Assembly: GCA_019456345.1 (NCBI GenBank)
Contig: VRUB01000003.1
Coordinates: 1 to 46,446, forward strand
Direction: 5' to 3'
DNA: 46,446 nt
DNA from: Nitrospira sp.
Lineage (GTDB): Bacteria; Pseudomonadota; Gammaproteobacteria; Acidiferrobacterales; SPGG2
Positions 10,458 to 22,168 of this stretch are shown piece by piece; position 1 is the first letter of the stretch, and every line of letters starts with the position of its first letter. Made by a program: the position numbers and the translations under genes. Below the pieces are notes generated by a model. It was not told the DNA's origin, did no database searches, and saw nothing but the letters and a program-made list of their open reading frames with translations.

Positions 10458-10842
10458 AATTGGGTGTGGCGGGAGGGATAACTACAGTAGCAAGTTACAA
10501 CTACCAAGTGGCAAGGAGCTTATACAGCAAGGACCTGGGACTGAGGACGGGGGACCATGGTCCGTGAAGCGTGAGTGGTGAAGGGTGACTTCAGTTGCAA
10601 GTGGCAAGTAACAAGTAGCGAGGGGGTTAATTCTGTGAGGCGTGAAGGGCACCCGCCGTTCTTGCCGGCGATGGCGCAGGTGCAGATGGCTTTGGGAACT
10701 TTGGCCGAAACCAAAGTTCCTCGTCTGCCGGGACGAGACCCGGCTAGTATATTCGCCGGTAGGCGACTCCCTCCACAGTGACATCCGGGTAAACCCTATG
10801 CGGTTAAAGAGTCGACCGCGCCCGGTCCCACACACTACTTCT

Positions 10843-12489
10843 TCAAGTTTTCAGACCTTTCCTGGTAAGCTCCCGTTCCCGCAACTCCACGCGCCTGACC
10901 TTGCCGGTGGTGGTCATCGGTACCTCGTCGATAAACTCGATCTCCCGAGGATACTCGTAGGCGGCCAGTCGCGTGCGTACCGAGTCCTGAATCTCTTTCT
11001 TGAGGTCGTCCGATGGCCTGTAGCCTTTGGCGAGTACGATAAATGCCTTCACGATGTTGCCGCGCAACTCGTCCGGGCTACCGATTGCGGCGGCCTGCAC
11101 GACGGCAGGGTGTTTGAGTAAACAATCTTCGATCTCACCGGGTCCGATGCGATAACCGGCACTTGAAATCACGTCGTCCTTGCGCCCCACGAACCACAAG
11201 TATCCGTCTTCATCGCGTACACCGACGTCACCCGTACAAAACCACTCACCGATGAATTTCTCGCGTGTGGCGTCTTCATTGCCCCAATAACCGAGAAACA
11301 TCACAGGGTCCCCCGAGCGCGCGGCAAGCTCTCCAGTCTCGCCTGCCCGCATCGGCTGTCCGTCCTCGCCGATCACGTCCACGGTATGGCCTGGATACGG
11401 CTTGCCCATCGAGCCTGGCCTGACGGGCATGATCTCGGAACAGTTACCGACCAAGTAATTGAATTCTGTCTGGCCCCACATTTCATTGACTTTTACCGCC
11501 AACGCTTCGGCGGTCCAGCGATAAAGCTCCTCCCCGACGGCCTCGCCCGCGGACATGATGCCACGAACCCCGAGTCTAAAACGATTCCCGATATTGTCGA
11601 CCTGCCGCATCATCTTCAGGGCGGTAGGGGGGATAAAGGCGTTCGTCACAGCATACTTATGCATTAGATGACATGCCTTCTCGGGATCAAATTTTCCACC
11701 CTCATAGGCGACGATCGGTTTCGCGTAGTACCACGTTGGCAAAAGTCCATCCAGCAACCCGCCGGTCCAGGCCCAGTCAGCGGGAGTCCAGAACACATCA
11801 TCGTCACGCGGAAAAAAATTCTGTGATAACTCGAACCCAGTCAAGTTACCAAGCAGCGAGCGATGTGCAATCAGCGCGCCCTTGGGTGGGCCGGTGGTCC
11901 CCGACGTATAGATCAAGAGCGCCGGGTCGTCGGCACGTGTCGCAACTATTTTCAACGCATCCGATGCCTGCTCGAGCAGTGGCCAGAATGCCAGCTCGCC
12001 TTCGGCTTCATCATCGCATCCGATGACTGTCTGAAGCTCAGGCAGAACAGGCTTCATCGCTTGCAGCATGGGCAAGTGATCATTGTCCGTGACTACCGCT
12101 TTCACGCCGCTGTCCCGCAACCGATATTCGACCGCATCCGGCCCAAACAGGATCGACAAGGGCAAGGCGACAGCGCCGATCTTGTAGGCCGCGAGGTGAG
12201 AGATGGCGGTCTCGGCGCGCTGCGACAGGATAATCGCTACCCGGTCGCCGCGGCTGACTCCAAGCGCCAGCAGGGCATTGGCGAACCGATTCGACAGCGA
12301 CTTGATCTGGCCGAACGTGAACGTTTGCTCTTTGCCGTCCGCATGCTCATAAAACAGGGCAACGTCGTCGGCATGGCGCGTGTGCCTGTCACACACGTCG
12401 TGGGCGATGTTGGAGTACTCGGGAATGTTCCACTTAAACGAAGCACAGATGGCGTCGAAATCTCGAAGATTGGCACTAATGAGGCTCAT
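10843..12489 (-). CDS. AMP-forming acyl-CoA synthetase (acetyl/medium-chain acyl-CoA synthetase-like)
   Basis: LLIYTSGTTGPPKGALIAHRSLLG; MWGQTEFNYLVGN; WFCTGDVGVRDEDGYLWFVGRKDDVISSAGYRIGPGEIEDCL; C-terminal TTTGKVRRVELRE; start at MSLISAN. Confidence 0.9.
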   Translation of the reverse strand: MSLISANLRDFDAICASFKWNIPEYSNIAHDVCDRHTRHADDVALFYEHADGKEQTFTFGQIKSLSNRFANALLALGVSRGDRVAIILSQRAETAISHLAAYKIGAVALPLSILFGPDAVEYRLRDSGVKAVVTDNDHLPMLQAMKPVLPELQTVIGCDDEAEGELAFWPLLEQASDALKIVATRADDPALLIYTSGTTGPPKGALIAHRSLLGNLTGFELSQNFFPRDDDVFWTPADWAWTGGLLDGLLPTWYYAKPIVAYEGGKFDPEKACHLMHKYAVTNAFIPPTALKMMRQVDNIGNRFRLGVRGIMSAGEAVGEELYRWTAEALAVKVNEMWGQTEFNYLVGNCSEIMPVRPGSMGKPYPGHTVDVIGEDGQPMRAGETGELAARSGDPVMFLGYWGNEDATREKFIGEWFCTGDVGVRDEDGYLWFVGRKDDVISSAGYRIGPGEIEDCLLKHPAVVQAAAIGSPDELRGNIVKAFIVLAKGYRPSDDLKKEIQDSVRTRLAAYEYPREIEFIDEVPMTTTGKVRRVELRERELTRKGLKT

Positions 12490-12676
12490 AGCGCTAAACC
12501 GAGAGTAGCAAGTGTGAAGTGGCAAGTAGCAAGGCTACACATCTAAGGGCCCGGTTCGTAAAGTACGCAGTCAACAAATGTCCTTACCGCTTACAGCTTG
12601 CTAGTTGGTACTTCTTACTTGTCACTTGCTACTGCAACTCGCAGCTCGTTACTTACTAGTTGCCACTTGCAACTTG

Positions 12677-14008
<1,332 letters not shown>

Positions 14009-14054
14009 CTAGAGTTTACGCCCCATTGCAGTCGTCGATGTCGACGAAAGGCGA

Positions 14055-14223
14055 CTAGCAGGCTGCTGAAAAACTATTTTCAGCAGCCTGCTAGAGCGGC
14101 GCAAGGAAGCACCGCACACTTTTCAAACACTTACGTGTTTGAAAAGTGGAGCAGAGCAAAAACCGCCCTTTTTGCTCTACGAGCGGAAAAAGCCAGGGAC
14201 GGACTTTTTCAGCACCCTGCTAG
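14055..14223. mobile_element. MITE-like element with CTAGCAGGSTGCTGAAAAA terminal inverted repeats and internal hairpins
   Basis: Left end ctagcaggctgctgaaaaa; right end ctttttcagcaccctgctag (one mismatch in reverse complement). Internal perfect palindromes at 14055-14094, 14117-14148 and 14153-14178. No ORF of substance. Confidence 0.7.
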
Positions 14224-14365
14224 TGAAGCCCCGCCGGCGCACCGGGGAAACCCATTCGGGACGCAGACAGAGATGTCGCGTCGAGCGGCTCGTGGCGCGG
14301 GCGGAAAAAGGCGACACTCTGGAGCCGCGAGTCGGCATCGGCGGCATGATGTCGCTCTTCTTCGA

Positions 14366-14839
14366 TTAATTAGAAATCACTTTCGTCCGCTTTGAAGAGA
14401 TTACCCCGGTATTCACACCGACAAAATTGAGGCCTCCGAACAGCCGTGCATGCTCGATCTTCATGCAGCGATCCATCACCACGTCCAAACCGGCCTGCCG
14501 CGCACGCTCCGCCGCTTCCTCGTTGACAATACCAAGCTGCATCCAGACAACCTTGGCGCCGATATCGATCGCATCCTCTCCGAATGGCAGTACCTGGTCG
14601 GCGCGTTGAAAGATTTGCACAACATCTACGGGCTCTGGAATATCACGCAACGTCGGATAGCATTTCTCACCAAGGATCTCCTCGTAACGTGGATTGACCG
14701 GGATGATCCTGTAGCCGTGCTCCTGCAGATACTTCGCTGCAAAATAGCTCGGACGGTACCAGTTGGCCGAAAGACCCACTACGGCAATAACACGGTTCTG
14801 TTGCAGGATCCGGCGCAACGTCGGGATATCAATCATCAT
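14366..14839 (-). CDS. CoA-binding domain protein (YccU-like)
   Basis: IAVVGLSANWYRPSYFAAKYLQEHGYRIIPVNPRYEEILGEKCYPTLRDIPEPVDVVQIFQRADQV; WMQLGIVNEEAAERARQAGLDVVMDRCMKIEH. Confidence 0.92.
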   Translation of the reverse strand: MMIDIPTLRRILQQNRVIAVVGLSANWYRPSYFAAKYLQEHGYRIIPVNPRYEEILGEKCYPTLRDIPEPVDVVQIFQRADQVLPFGEDAIDIGAKVVWMQLGIVNEEAAERARQAGLDVVMDRCMKIEHARLFGGLNFVGVNTGVISSKRTKVISN

Positions 14840-14991
14840 GAATCTCCACACAAGATGGGCACTGGTCTTTAAGTCTGCGCGGCATCGTCCAGGCACGTAT
14901 CCAGCACGATGAAATCCAGCCTAATGCAAAAATCCGGTACGGGCAACCGCGTGCATTGCCACAAAGCGCGCACACGCCGCCAGCTCACAGG

Positions 14992-15435
14992 CTATCCGGG
15001 CAGCACACGCGCAATGTAGGTCGCGGAAAATGTCACCGCGGGCCTGTCGTTGACACGGATATCGGAGTGCAGCTCCCAGCGCGCCTTGCCGCTGGTAAGT
15101 AACTTGGTCTTGAACTCGCGCAGCACGGGCTCAGTGGGCATGGCGCAAACAGCCTCGAGGTCCTGGTGCACGGGCATCAAGTAGCGGATGCGCCCGTCGC
15201 TGATCACCACGTCGCCCTGGCGCCCAAGCGCCTGCACAACGAGGTGGGTAAGCGCCCAGCCACTGAGCGTCAGCAGCGTTGCCAGGCTGCCGGCAAACGC
15301 CGTTGTCTTGTCGTTGATATTGGCCGACAGCGGTGCCGTCAAAATCAGCCCGCTATCATCGTATCGCCCGACGCGGATGCCCATGGCCCGCGTGATCGGT
15401 ATCTCGCGATAAAGGTACGTCTGCAGCTTTTCCAT
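14992..15435 (-). CDS. YiiD C-terminal-like thioesterase (hotdog fold)
   Basis: IPITRAMGIRVGRYDDSGLILTAPLSANINDKTTAFAGSLATLLTLSGWALTHL. Confidence 0.8.
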   Translation of the reverse strand: MEKLQTYLYREIPITRAMGIRVGRYDDSGLILTAPLSANINDKTTAFAGSLATLLTLSGWALTHLVVQALGRQGDVVISDGRIRYLMPVHQDLEAVCAMPTEPVLREFKTKLLTSGKARWELHSDIRVNDRPAVTFSATYIARVLPG

Positions 15436-15578
15436 GGTTCAATCACTGTTTGGCATTGCGAACCGATCGCCCTACAGGCGGTCGGCACCCGCACAGGCTC
15501 GGCCGACGCACGCCCGTCGAGCGCAGCATGAATCGAGCGGTTGGGCTTTGTGCGAGGTCAACGCCTCAAGGTCTTCGG

Positions 15579-16826
15579 CTACTCGTACTTGCGGATGTCG
15601 TCGATGACTTTCCCATCGTTCGCCAGGCTGCCCGGACTGGCGAATACGATCTCGCCGCGCAGCTTGCAGACCTCGCGAATGCTCTCGGCAATGGCGTCGG
15701 CAAGATCCTGGCTGCCCCCGCCTTCGACCTCGCAGTGGAACGTCATGATGTCATTCATCGCATCGCGATCGACGACCAGGCGCCCGTTCTTGATCTGCGA
15801 GTGCCGTTTCACCACCGCGGCCACTTGCGAGGGCGTGACGAACATGCCGCGCACCTTGGTCGTCTGATCCGCACGTCCAAGCCATCCTTTGATGCGGGCA
15901 TTGGTGCGACCGCACGGGCTTATCCCCGGCATGGCCGCCGAAAGATCGCCGGTGGCGAAGCGGACCAGCGGGTAATCGGGGTTGAAGGTCGTGACCACCA
16001 CCTCGCCGATCTCGCCGTCCTCCACGGGATCGCCGGTGCCGGGGCGCACGATCTCGACGATTACGCCTTCATCGATGATAAGCCCTTCCCTGGCGGACGA
16101 CTCATAAGCGATCAGGCCCAGATCGGCCGTGACATAGCACTGTAGCGCCTCCACACCGCAGCTCTTGAGATCCGCGTGCAAGCTCGGCGGAAATGCCTCG
16201 CCGGAAACAGCGGCCTTACGCAGGCTGGAGGTATCGGCTCCCAGCTCGCCGGCCCTGCCCAGGAGGATTTTGAGGAAAGAGGGCGTACCGACATAACCAT
16301 CCGGGCGCAGATCCGCAATGGCTTGCACCTGTAGCTCGGTCTGCCCGACTCCGCCGGGAAAGACCGCACAACCCAGTGCATGCGCCGCCGTCTCCACCAT
16401 CGAACCGGCGGGTGTTAAATGATAGGCAAAGCTGTTGTGTACCAGGTCGCCTTTACGAAAACCGGCGGCAAAGAGCGCTCGCGCCAGGCGCCAGTAATCC
16501 CGCCGATGGGTCTCGGGTTCGTAGATCGGACCGGGTGAAGAGAATATATTCGCGCTCTCACCCCTTTTTACCGTGGCGAATCCGCCGAAAGGGGGTTCAC
16601 GGCGTTGCAGCTCGGTCAGCTCCGATCTTCGCGTGACCGGCAGCTCCGCGAGCGCAGCAGCACTCGTAATGTCGGCACTGTTGGTGCCGGCGAGAATCCT
16701 GGCGAAGGCCGGGGCATTTTTCTGTGCGTGCGCGATCTGCTGTGGCAGCGCCTCAAACTGCGCGCGCTGGCGCTCCTGCGGGTCGCGGGTCTCAAGCTCG
16801 TCGAAGTATTCCTGACCAACCGCCAT
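15579..16826 (-). CDS. Phenylacetate-CoA ligase-family (PaaK-like) AMP-forming ligase
   Basis: N-terminal YFDELETRDPQERQRAQFEALPQQIAHAQKNAPAF; LRKAAVSGEAFPPSLHADLKS; VVTTFNPDYPLVRFATGDLSAAMPG; RADQTTKVRGMFVTPSQV. Confidence 0.9.
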   Translation of the reverse strand: MAVGQEYFDELETRDPQERQRAQFEALPQQIAHAQKNAPAFARILAGTNSADITSAAALAELPVTRRSELTELQRREPPFGGFATVKRGESANIFSSPGPIYEPETHRRDYWRLARALFAAGFRKGDLVHNSFAYHLTPAGSMVETAAHALGCAVFPGGVGQTELQVQAIADLRPDGYVGTPSFLKILLGRAGELGADTSSLRKAAVSGEAFPPSLHADLKSCGVEALQCYVTADLGLIAYESSAREGLIIDEGVIVEIVRPGTGDPVEDGEIGEVVVTTFNPDYPLVRFATGDLSAAMPGISPCGRTNARIKGWLGRADQTTKVRGMFVTPSQVAAVVKRHSQIKNGRLVVDRDAMNDIMTFHCEVEGGGSQDLADAIAESIREVCKLRGEIVFASPGSLANDGKVIDDIRKYE

Positions 16827-16912
16827 AGCGGGCTAGCTCCGCCTGCATTCGGATGACGCCTTGATTGCTGGCCGCCTCCTTGCAACTTGTCACTCGCAAC
16901 TTGCTACTGCTC

Positions 16913-17728
16913 TCATGCCAACCACCGCTTGCGCCGCCGATAGTGCTTGAAGTCGCGAAAGCTCTTGCGCTTCTCCCCACTCACTCCAAGGTAGAACTCC
17001 TTGACGTCCTCGTTTTTCGCCAGGTCCTTGGCCTCGCCGTCGAGTACCACGCGCCCATTTTCCAGGATGTAGCCATACTGCGCGTAGTGCAAGGCCATGT
17101 TGGTGTTCTGCTCGGCTAGCAGAAAGCTCACGTTCTCGCTCTCGTTGAGGCGCTTGACGATATCGAAGATCTCCCCAACGAGCTGCGGGGCGAGGCCCAT
17201 GGACGGCTCGTCGAGCAATATCATCCTGGGCCGCGACATCAGTGCCCGGCCGAGCGCCGTCATCTGCTGCTCGCCGCCGGAGATGTATCCAGCCTGACCC
17301 GTTCGCCGCTCCTTGAGACGCGGAAAGTAACTGTAGACCATCTCCAAATCCTGGGCAACGCGATCGCGGCCATCGGTGCGGGCGTGGGCGCCAGTCAGTA
17401 GATTTTCCTCGACCGTCAGGTGCTCGAAGCAGCGTCGCCCCTCCATGACCTGAATCACCCCGCGCTTGACGAGGTCGGACGGCAAGAGCCTGTCTACCCG
17501 CTCACCCTGGTACTCGATGGAACCTTTGGTGACCTCGCCGCGCTCGGCCTTGAGCAGATTGGAGATGGCCTTGAGTGTAGTAGTCTTGCCGGCGCCGTTG
17601 GCCCCAAGGAGGGCGACAATGCCCCCCTCGGGCACCTCCAGCGAAACACCTTTCAACACCAAGATGACGTGGTCATAGATCACCTCGATGTTGTTGACGA
17701 CAAGCAGTGACGAACCGTCGGCCGTCAC
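16913..17728 (-). CDS. livF: Branched-chain amino acid-type ABC transporter ATP-binding protein
   Basis: Walker A LGANGAGKTTTLKAIS, signature YISGGEQQMTALGRALMSRPRMILLDEPSMGLAP. Confidence 0.93.
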   Translation of the reverse strand: MTADGSSLLVVNNIEVIYDHVILVLKGVSLEVPEGGIVALLGANGAGKTTTLKAISNLLKAERGEVTKGSIEYQGERVDRLLPSDLVKRGVIQVMEGRRCFEHLTVEENLLTGAHARTDGRDRVAQDLEMVYSYFPRLKERRTGQAGYISGGEQQMTALGRALMSRPRMILLDEPSMGLAPQLVGEIFDIVKRLNESENVSFLLAEQNTNMALHYAQYGYILENGRVVLDGEAKDLAKNEDVKEFYLGVSGEKRKSFRDFKHYRRRKRWLA

Positions 17729-17735
17729 TTATGTG

Positions 17736-19058
17736 TCAACCCATGCACTTGCGCGGCGTGATATTATTTTCCTTGGCGTAGGCCGCCGCTGCTTTCTCGA
17801 TCATGGGCCGTACGACGTCGCGCATCGTTGGAACCCAATCACTAACCATGTTCCACTTCTTGCCGTCCCACTGCTGGACAATGATGGGGCCGCCAGTCTC
17901 GTGGTCCGCGCACGTCACCTCGAAACCCCGCGTGAAACCGCCCATGCCGAGCGCCTTCAGGCGTCCCTCGGTGATGTGCAGGTGCTCGAGCCCCCACCGG
18001 ACCTGCTCGCCGGTCATCGGCTTGTTGCCGTACTTCTGCATCGCCGTGCGGATCGCCTCGATACCGAACATGGCGTTGACCAGAGTGCGATTGTAGAGCA
18101 CTTCACCAAAGTTGTTCCTATTGGCTTGAGCCACGTCACCATCGTAGACATGCTTGATGATGTCTTTGTGCACTGGGAAGCCCGTACCCGCAAAGTGAAA
18201 TGCCGTGGACTTGTAGCCAATGGCGCCCTTGCCGGCGGGGATCACATCCGCATCGCTTCCGGACCACCAGTTACCGACGAAGTGGTCCATAGGATAGTTG
18301 ATGGCAGCCGCCTCCTTCACGGCGACCTGATTCATGACTCCCCATCCTGACATGAAGACCCAATCGGGTTTGAGCCTGCGGATCTGCAGCCACGTCGCCT
18401 TCTGCTCCTGACCCGGGTGGTCGACAGCCAGCATGGTTAGCTTGTAGCCGTACTTCTCAGCCAATACCTGCAGAGTGGGATTCGCCTCCTTGCCGTAGGC
18501 GCTATTGTGGTAGACATGGGCGATCTTCATACCCTTAAGCTTGTCCAAGCCGCCTTCCTGCTGGGCGACGTAATTGATGAAGCCTGAAGCCTGGCTCCAG
18601 TAGCTGGTCGGGAAGTTGAAGATCCAAGGGAACACGCGCCCGTCAGCGGCGGCGGTGCGGCCATAGCCCATGGACAGTATCGGAACCTTGTCGACCGGCG
18701 CCTTCGGGATCAGCTGGTAGGTGATGCCCGTGGAGAACGGATTGACCAGCGCCGCGCCGGTCGGACCCTTGTTTTTGAGCTTCTCGTAGCATTCGACCCC
18801 GAGCTTGGTGTTGTACTTGGTCTCGCACTCCTCGAAGGTGACCTTCACCCCGTTGATGCCGCCGTCGCGCTTGTTGACGAGCGTATAGTAATCACGGAAG
18901 CCGTTGGCGACCGGGATACCGCTCGGGGCATAGGGACCGGTGCGGTAGACGAGCATCGGGATGAATTGCTCGTTCTGAGCAACAGCCTCCGCCGAAAACA
19001 CGCCTGTCACGGCGATCAGCGCGCCTAGGCCGGCGATAACCAGTTTTTCGAGTCTCAT
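17736..19058 (-). CDS. ABC transporter periplasmic substrate-binding protein (LivK-like)
   Basis: Signal peptide; type I periplasmic binding protein content, adjacent to livF. Confidence 0.9.
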   Translation of the reverse strand: MRLEKLVIAGLGALIAVTGVFSAEAVAQNEQFIPMLVYRTGPYAPSGIPVANGFRDYYTLVNKRDGGINGVKVTFEECETKYNTKLGVECYEKLKNKGPTGAALVNPFSTGITYQLIPKAPVDKVPILSMGYGRTAAADGRVFPWIFNFPTSYWSQASGFINYVAQQEGGLDKLKGMKIAHVYHNSAYGKEANPTLQVLAEKYGYKLTMLAVDHPGQEQKATWLQIRRLKPDWVFMSGWGVMNQVAVKEAAAINYPMDHFVGNWWSGSDADVIPAGKGAIGYKSTAFHFAGTGFPVHKDIIKHVYDGDVAQANRNNFGEVLYNRTLVNAMFGIEAIRTAMQKYGNKPMTGEQVRWGLEHLHITEGRLKALGMGGFTRGFEVTCADHETGGPIIVQQWDGKKWNMVSDWVPTMRDVVRPMIEKAAAAYAKENNITPRKCMG

Positions 19059-19169
19059 ATTCCCCTCCTACCTAGTGCCATTGATGGTTGATAAATTTGC
19101 GGTGAGCGAGAAACTCTAGCACGGTCCCGCCCCCGGGCAAAGATCTGGCAAAATGAAACCCCCATGATG

Positions 19170-20246
19170 CTAGTAGGGGAATGGCCAGCGCCTGAGTTTC
19201 TCCTTGGCGATCTGCCACAGACGTGCAAAACCATGGGGCTCGACGATCAGAAAATAGATGATCAGCCCGCCGAAGATCATCACCTCCAGGTGCTTTTGCA
19301 GGTCGGTGGCCATGGTGATACCGAACATCTGCGGCGCGTTCGTGAGAAAAACCGGTACCAGAGTGATGAACGCGGCTCCCAGAAACGAGCCGAGGATGCT
19401 GCCCAGCCCCCCGATAATGACCATGAACAGTACCTGGAACGACACATCGATATTGAACGCCTCGGTCTCGGCGCTGCCGAGCCACAGAAACAGGGTCATT
19501 GCGCCTGCCACGCCACAGTAGAACGAGGAGATCGCGAAGGCCAGCAGCTTGGTCTGGAACGGACGAATCCCGATGATCTCGGCCGCGATATCCATGTCGC
19601 GGATGGCCATCCAGGACCGTCCGATGCGCCCGCGCACCAGGTTTTTAGCGGCCAGCGCGAAGACCGCCACGAGCGTGAGTGCCACCAGATAGCGCACAGC
19701 CGCGGTAGCCTCCGGGCCTGTCACCATGATGCCGGCCATCATACGGGGCGGCGCGGTGATGGTTCCGGATGGATTGTAGTTATAGAACCAGCCGACCTTG
19801 TTGAACAGCCAGCTCAGGAAGAACTGTGCCGCCAGCGTTGCCACCGCCAGGTAAAAACCTTTGATGCGCAGGCTCGGAATGCCGAAGACAACGCCCACGC
19901 CGGCGGCGATCAGACCTGATATCAGAAAGGCGGCGATCACATTCAACTCCGGAAACATCGTGACGAGCTTGTAGGTGGCATAGGCACCCACCGCCATGAA
20001 CGCGCCAGTGCCGAGGCTCAGCTGCCCCGCATAGCCGGTGAGCAGATTGAGCCCGATCGCTGCCATCGCGAACACCAGGAACGGAATGATCACGGCTTGC
20101 AACCAGTACTCGTTCGCAACAATAGGCACGACCAGGTAGGCGACCGCAAGAACCGCGAAGATGAACCAACGATCTTGCGCGATCGGGAATATCGCCTGAT
20201 CGGCGACATAGCTCGATTTGAACTGCCCGGATTCTCTGTAGAACAT
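19170..20246 (-). CDS. livM: Branched-chain amino acid-type ABC transporter permease (LivM-like)
   Basis: LNLLTGYAGQLSLGTGAFMAVGAYATYKL; GVVFGIPSLRIKGFYLAVATLAAQ; VVIGGLGSILGSFLGA-like. Confidence 0.93.
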   Translation of the reverse strand: MFYRESGQFKSSYVADQAIFPIAQDRWFIFAVLAVAYLVVPIVANEYWLQAVIIPFLVFAMAAIGLNLLTGYAGQLSLGTGAFMAVGAYATYKLVTMFPELNVIAAFLISGLIAAGVGVVFGIPSLRIKGFYLAVATLAAQFFLSWLFNKVGWFYNYNPSGTITAPPRMMAGIMVTGPEATAAVRYLVALTLVAVFALAAKNLVRGRIGRSWMAIRDMDIAAEIIGIRPFQTKLLAFAISSFYCGVAGAMTLFLWLGSAETEAFNIDVSFQVLFMVIIGGLGSILGSFLGAAFITLVPVFLTNAPQMFGITMATDLQKHLEVMIFGGLIIYFLIVEPHGFARLWQIAKEKLRRWPFPY

Positions 20247-20389
20247 AGTTTCGTCAGTCGTTAGTCGCGAATCGTTACCCTAAGACTAAGGACTTAGGGG
20301 CTGAGGACTGAGTATTGTAAGTTGCGTGTCTCGACGTGGTTTCCCTACGTCCTGAGATCTCAGTCCCAGTCCTGATAACCAGTTACCAA

Positions 20390-21325
20390 TTACACCCTTT
20401 CAATGATTCTTTCTCCAAACAATCCCTGCGGTCGGAACAACAGGAACGCCAGCGCCAGCATGTATGCAAACCAGTTCTCGATGGCGCCACCGACCAGCGG
20501 GCCCCAGTAGATTTCTGCAACCTTTTCGCCCACGCCAATGATCAGTCCGCCGACGATGGCTCCCGGGACCGATGTGAAGCCGCCGAGAATCAGCACCGGC
20601 AACGCCTTGAGCGCGATCAGTGACAACGAGAACTGCACTCCGCTCTTGGCGCCCCACATAATACCGGCCACCATCGCGACGATGCCTGCCACGGACCACA
20701 CGATAATCCAGATGGTTTTCAACGGGATGCCCACGGACAATGCCGCCTGATGATCATCAGCTACGGCGCGCAGCGCCCGACCCACTGATGTCTTGTGGAA
20801 AAATACCGCCAGCACGGTGACTAGCGCCGCCCCGATCGCGGCGGCATACAGGTCGAACTCGTTCAGCAATATGCCGCCCACCTCGAATGATTCGCTGGGG
20901 ATACCCACATCCAACATCTTCACATTGCTGCCCCACATCAACTCACCCAGCCCTTCGAGAAAGAACGTGAGTCCGATGGTCGCCATGAAGAGGATAATGT
21001 GCTCCTGATTAACCAGCGGTCTGAGCATCAAACGCTCAATGGCGATGGCAAGCGCGACCATAACGAGCATCGTCAGAATCAGGGCCAGCCACACCGGCAC
21101 ACCGTGCTCCATCAGACCGACCAGCGTCAATGCGGCGAACAGAACCATTGCTCCCTGGGCGAAATTGAACACGCCGGAGGCCTTGAATATCAACACGAAT
21201 CCCAGCGCGACCAGCGAGTACATCACACCGGTCAACACACCGCTGATGACGACCTCGGAGAAGAATACCGGGGAGGTCCACATATCCACGAACGGTGCAA
21301 CAACGATCGAGTATAAAATCTCCAT
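20390..21325 (-). CDS. livH: Branched-chain amino acid-type ABC transporter permease (LivH-like)
   Basis: GVLTGVMYSLVALGFVLIFKASGVFNFAQGAMVLFAA; ALKALPVLILGGFTSVPGAIVGGLIIGVGEK. Confidence 0.93.
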   Translation of the reverse strand: MEILYSIVVAPFVDMWTSPVFFSEVVISGVLTGVMYSLVALGFVLIFKASGVFNFAQGAMVLFAALTLVGLMEHGVPVWLALILTMLVMVALAIAIERLMLRPLVNQEHIILFMATIGLTFFLEGLGELMWGSNVKMLDVGIPSESFEVGGILLNEFDLYAAAIGAALVTVLAVFFHKTSVGRALRAVADDHQAALSVGIPLKTIWIIVWSVAGIVAMVAGIMWGAKSGVQFSLSLIALKALPVLILGGFTSVPGAIVGGLIIGVGEKVAEIYWGPLVGGAIENWFAYMLALAFLLFRPQGLFGERIIERV

Positions 21326-21365
21326 GGGCTTTTATGCCTGAGCTTAAGTCTATTGCTTACAAACC

Positions 21366-22157
21366 CTAATTGCGGGCCACACCCAGGTAGGCATCAATGA
21401 CCTCCTGGTTAGCGCGCACTTCATCCGGCGTGCCGTCGGCGATCTTACGCCCATAGTTCAACACCACCACTCGGTCCGATATATCCATGACAACGCTCAT
21501 GTCATGCTCGATGAGGACAATAGTGGTGCCGAACTCGTCGTTAACGTCGAGGATGAAGCGACACATGTCTTCTTTCTCCTCCGTGTTCATGCCGGCCATG
21601 GGTTCATCGAGCAACAACAGCTCGGGCTCGGCGGCGAGCGCGCGCCCGAGCTCGACCCGCTTTTGCAGGCCGTACGGCAACCGCCCCACCGGCGTCTTGC
21701 GAATGGCCTGGATCTCCAGGAAATCGATGATGCGCTCGACACTCTCGCGGTTCGCGATCTCTTCCCTGCGCGCGGGCCCCAGGTGCCACGCCTGCAGCAG
21801 GAAATTCTTGCGCATCTTGAGATTACGCCCAGTCATAATATTGTCGAGCGTGCTCATACCCTTGAACAGGGCGATGTTCTGGAATGTGCGCGCAATCCCC
21901 TGCGCCGCCGCCTCGTGCGTGCGCATCTGCTTGCGCGTCTTGCCCTTGTACGTAATGACCCCGTCCTGCGGGTGGTAAAAGCCGTTGACCACGTTGAGCA
22001 TGGAGCTCTTGCCGGCGCCGTTGGGGCCGATAATGGCCCGGATCTCGCGCTCGCGGACGTCGAAGCTGACATTCTCCAGCGCCCGCACACCTCCGAAGGA
22101 GAGGCTGATATCCTCCACGCTTAACAACACCCCCCCAAATTGTCTGCCATGTGCCAC
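21366..22157 (-). CDS. livG: Branched-chain amino acid-type ABC transporter ATP-binding protein (LivG-like)
   Basis: SLSFGGVRALENVSFDVREREIRAIIGPNGAGKSSMLNVVNGFYHP; LPYGLQKRVELGRALAAEPELLLLDEPMAGMN. Confidence 0.93.
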   Translation of the reverse strand: MAHGRQFGGVLLSVEDISLSFGGVRALENVSFDVREREIRAIIGPNGAGKSSMLNVVNGFYHPQDGVITYKGKTRKQMRTHEAAAQGIARTFQNIALFKGMSTLDNIMTGRNLKMRKNFLLQAWHLGPARREEIANRESVERIIDFLEIQAIRKTPVGRLPYGLQKRVELGRALAAEPELLLLDEPMAGMNTEEKEDMCRFILDVNDEFGTTIVLIEHDMSVVMDISDRVVVLNYGRKIADGTPDEVRANQEVIDAYLGVARN

Positions 22158-22168
22158 TCCAAGCTCCG

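Noticed and set aside
14135-14395. Short ORFs running out of the MITE-like element
   Set aside because: They begin inside the inverted-repeat element; no recognisable protein family; possibly a gene remnant but not supportable
15450-16145. 231-aa plus-strand ORF opposite the PaaK-like ligase
   Set aside because: Antisense to a well-supported ligase, no recognised family
19164-19919. 251-aa plus-strand ORF opposite livM
   Set aside because: Antisense shadow; highly charged sequence typical of the reverse strand of membrane-protein genes
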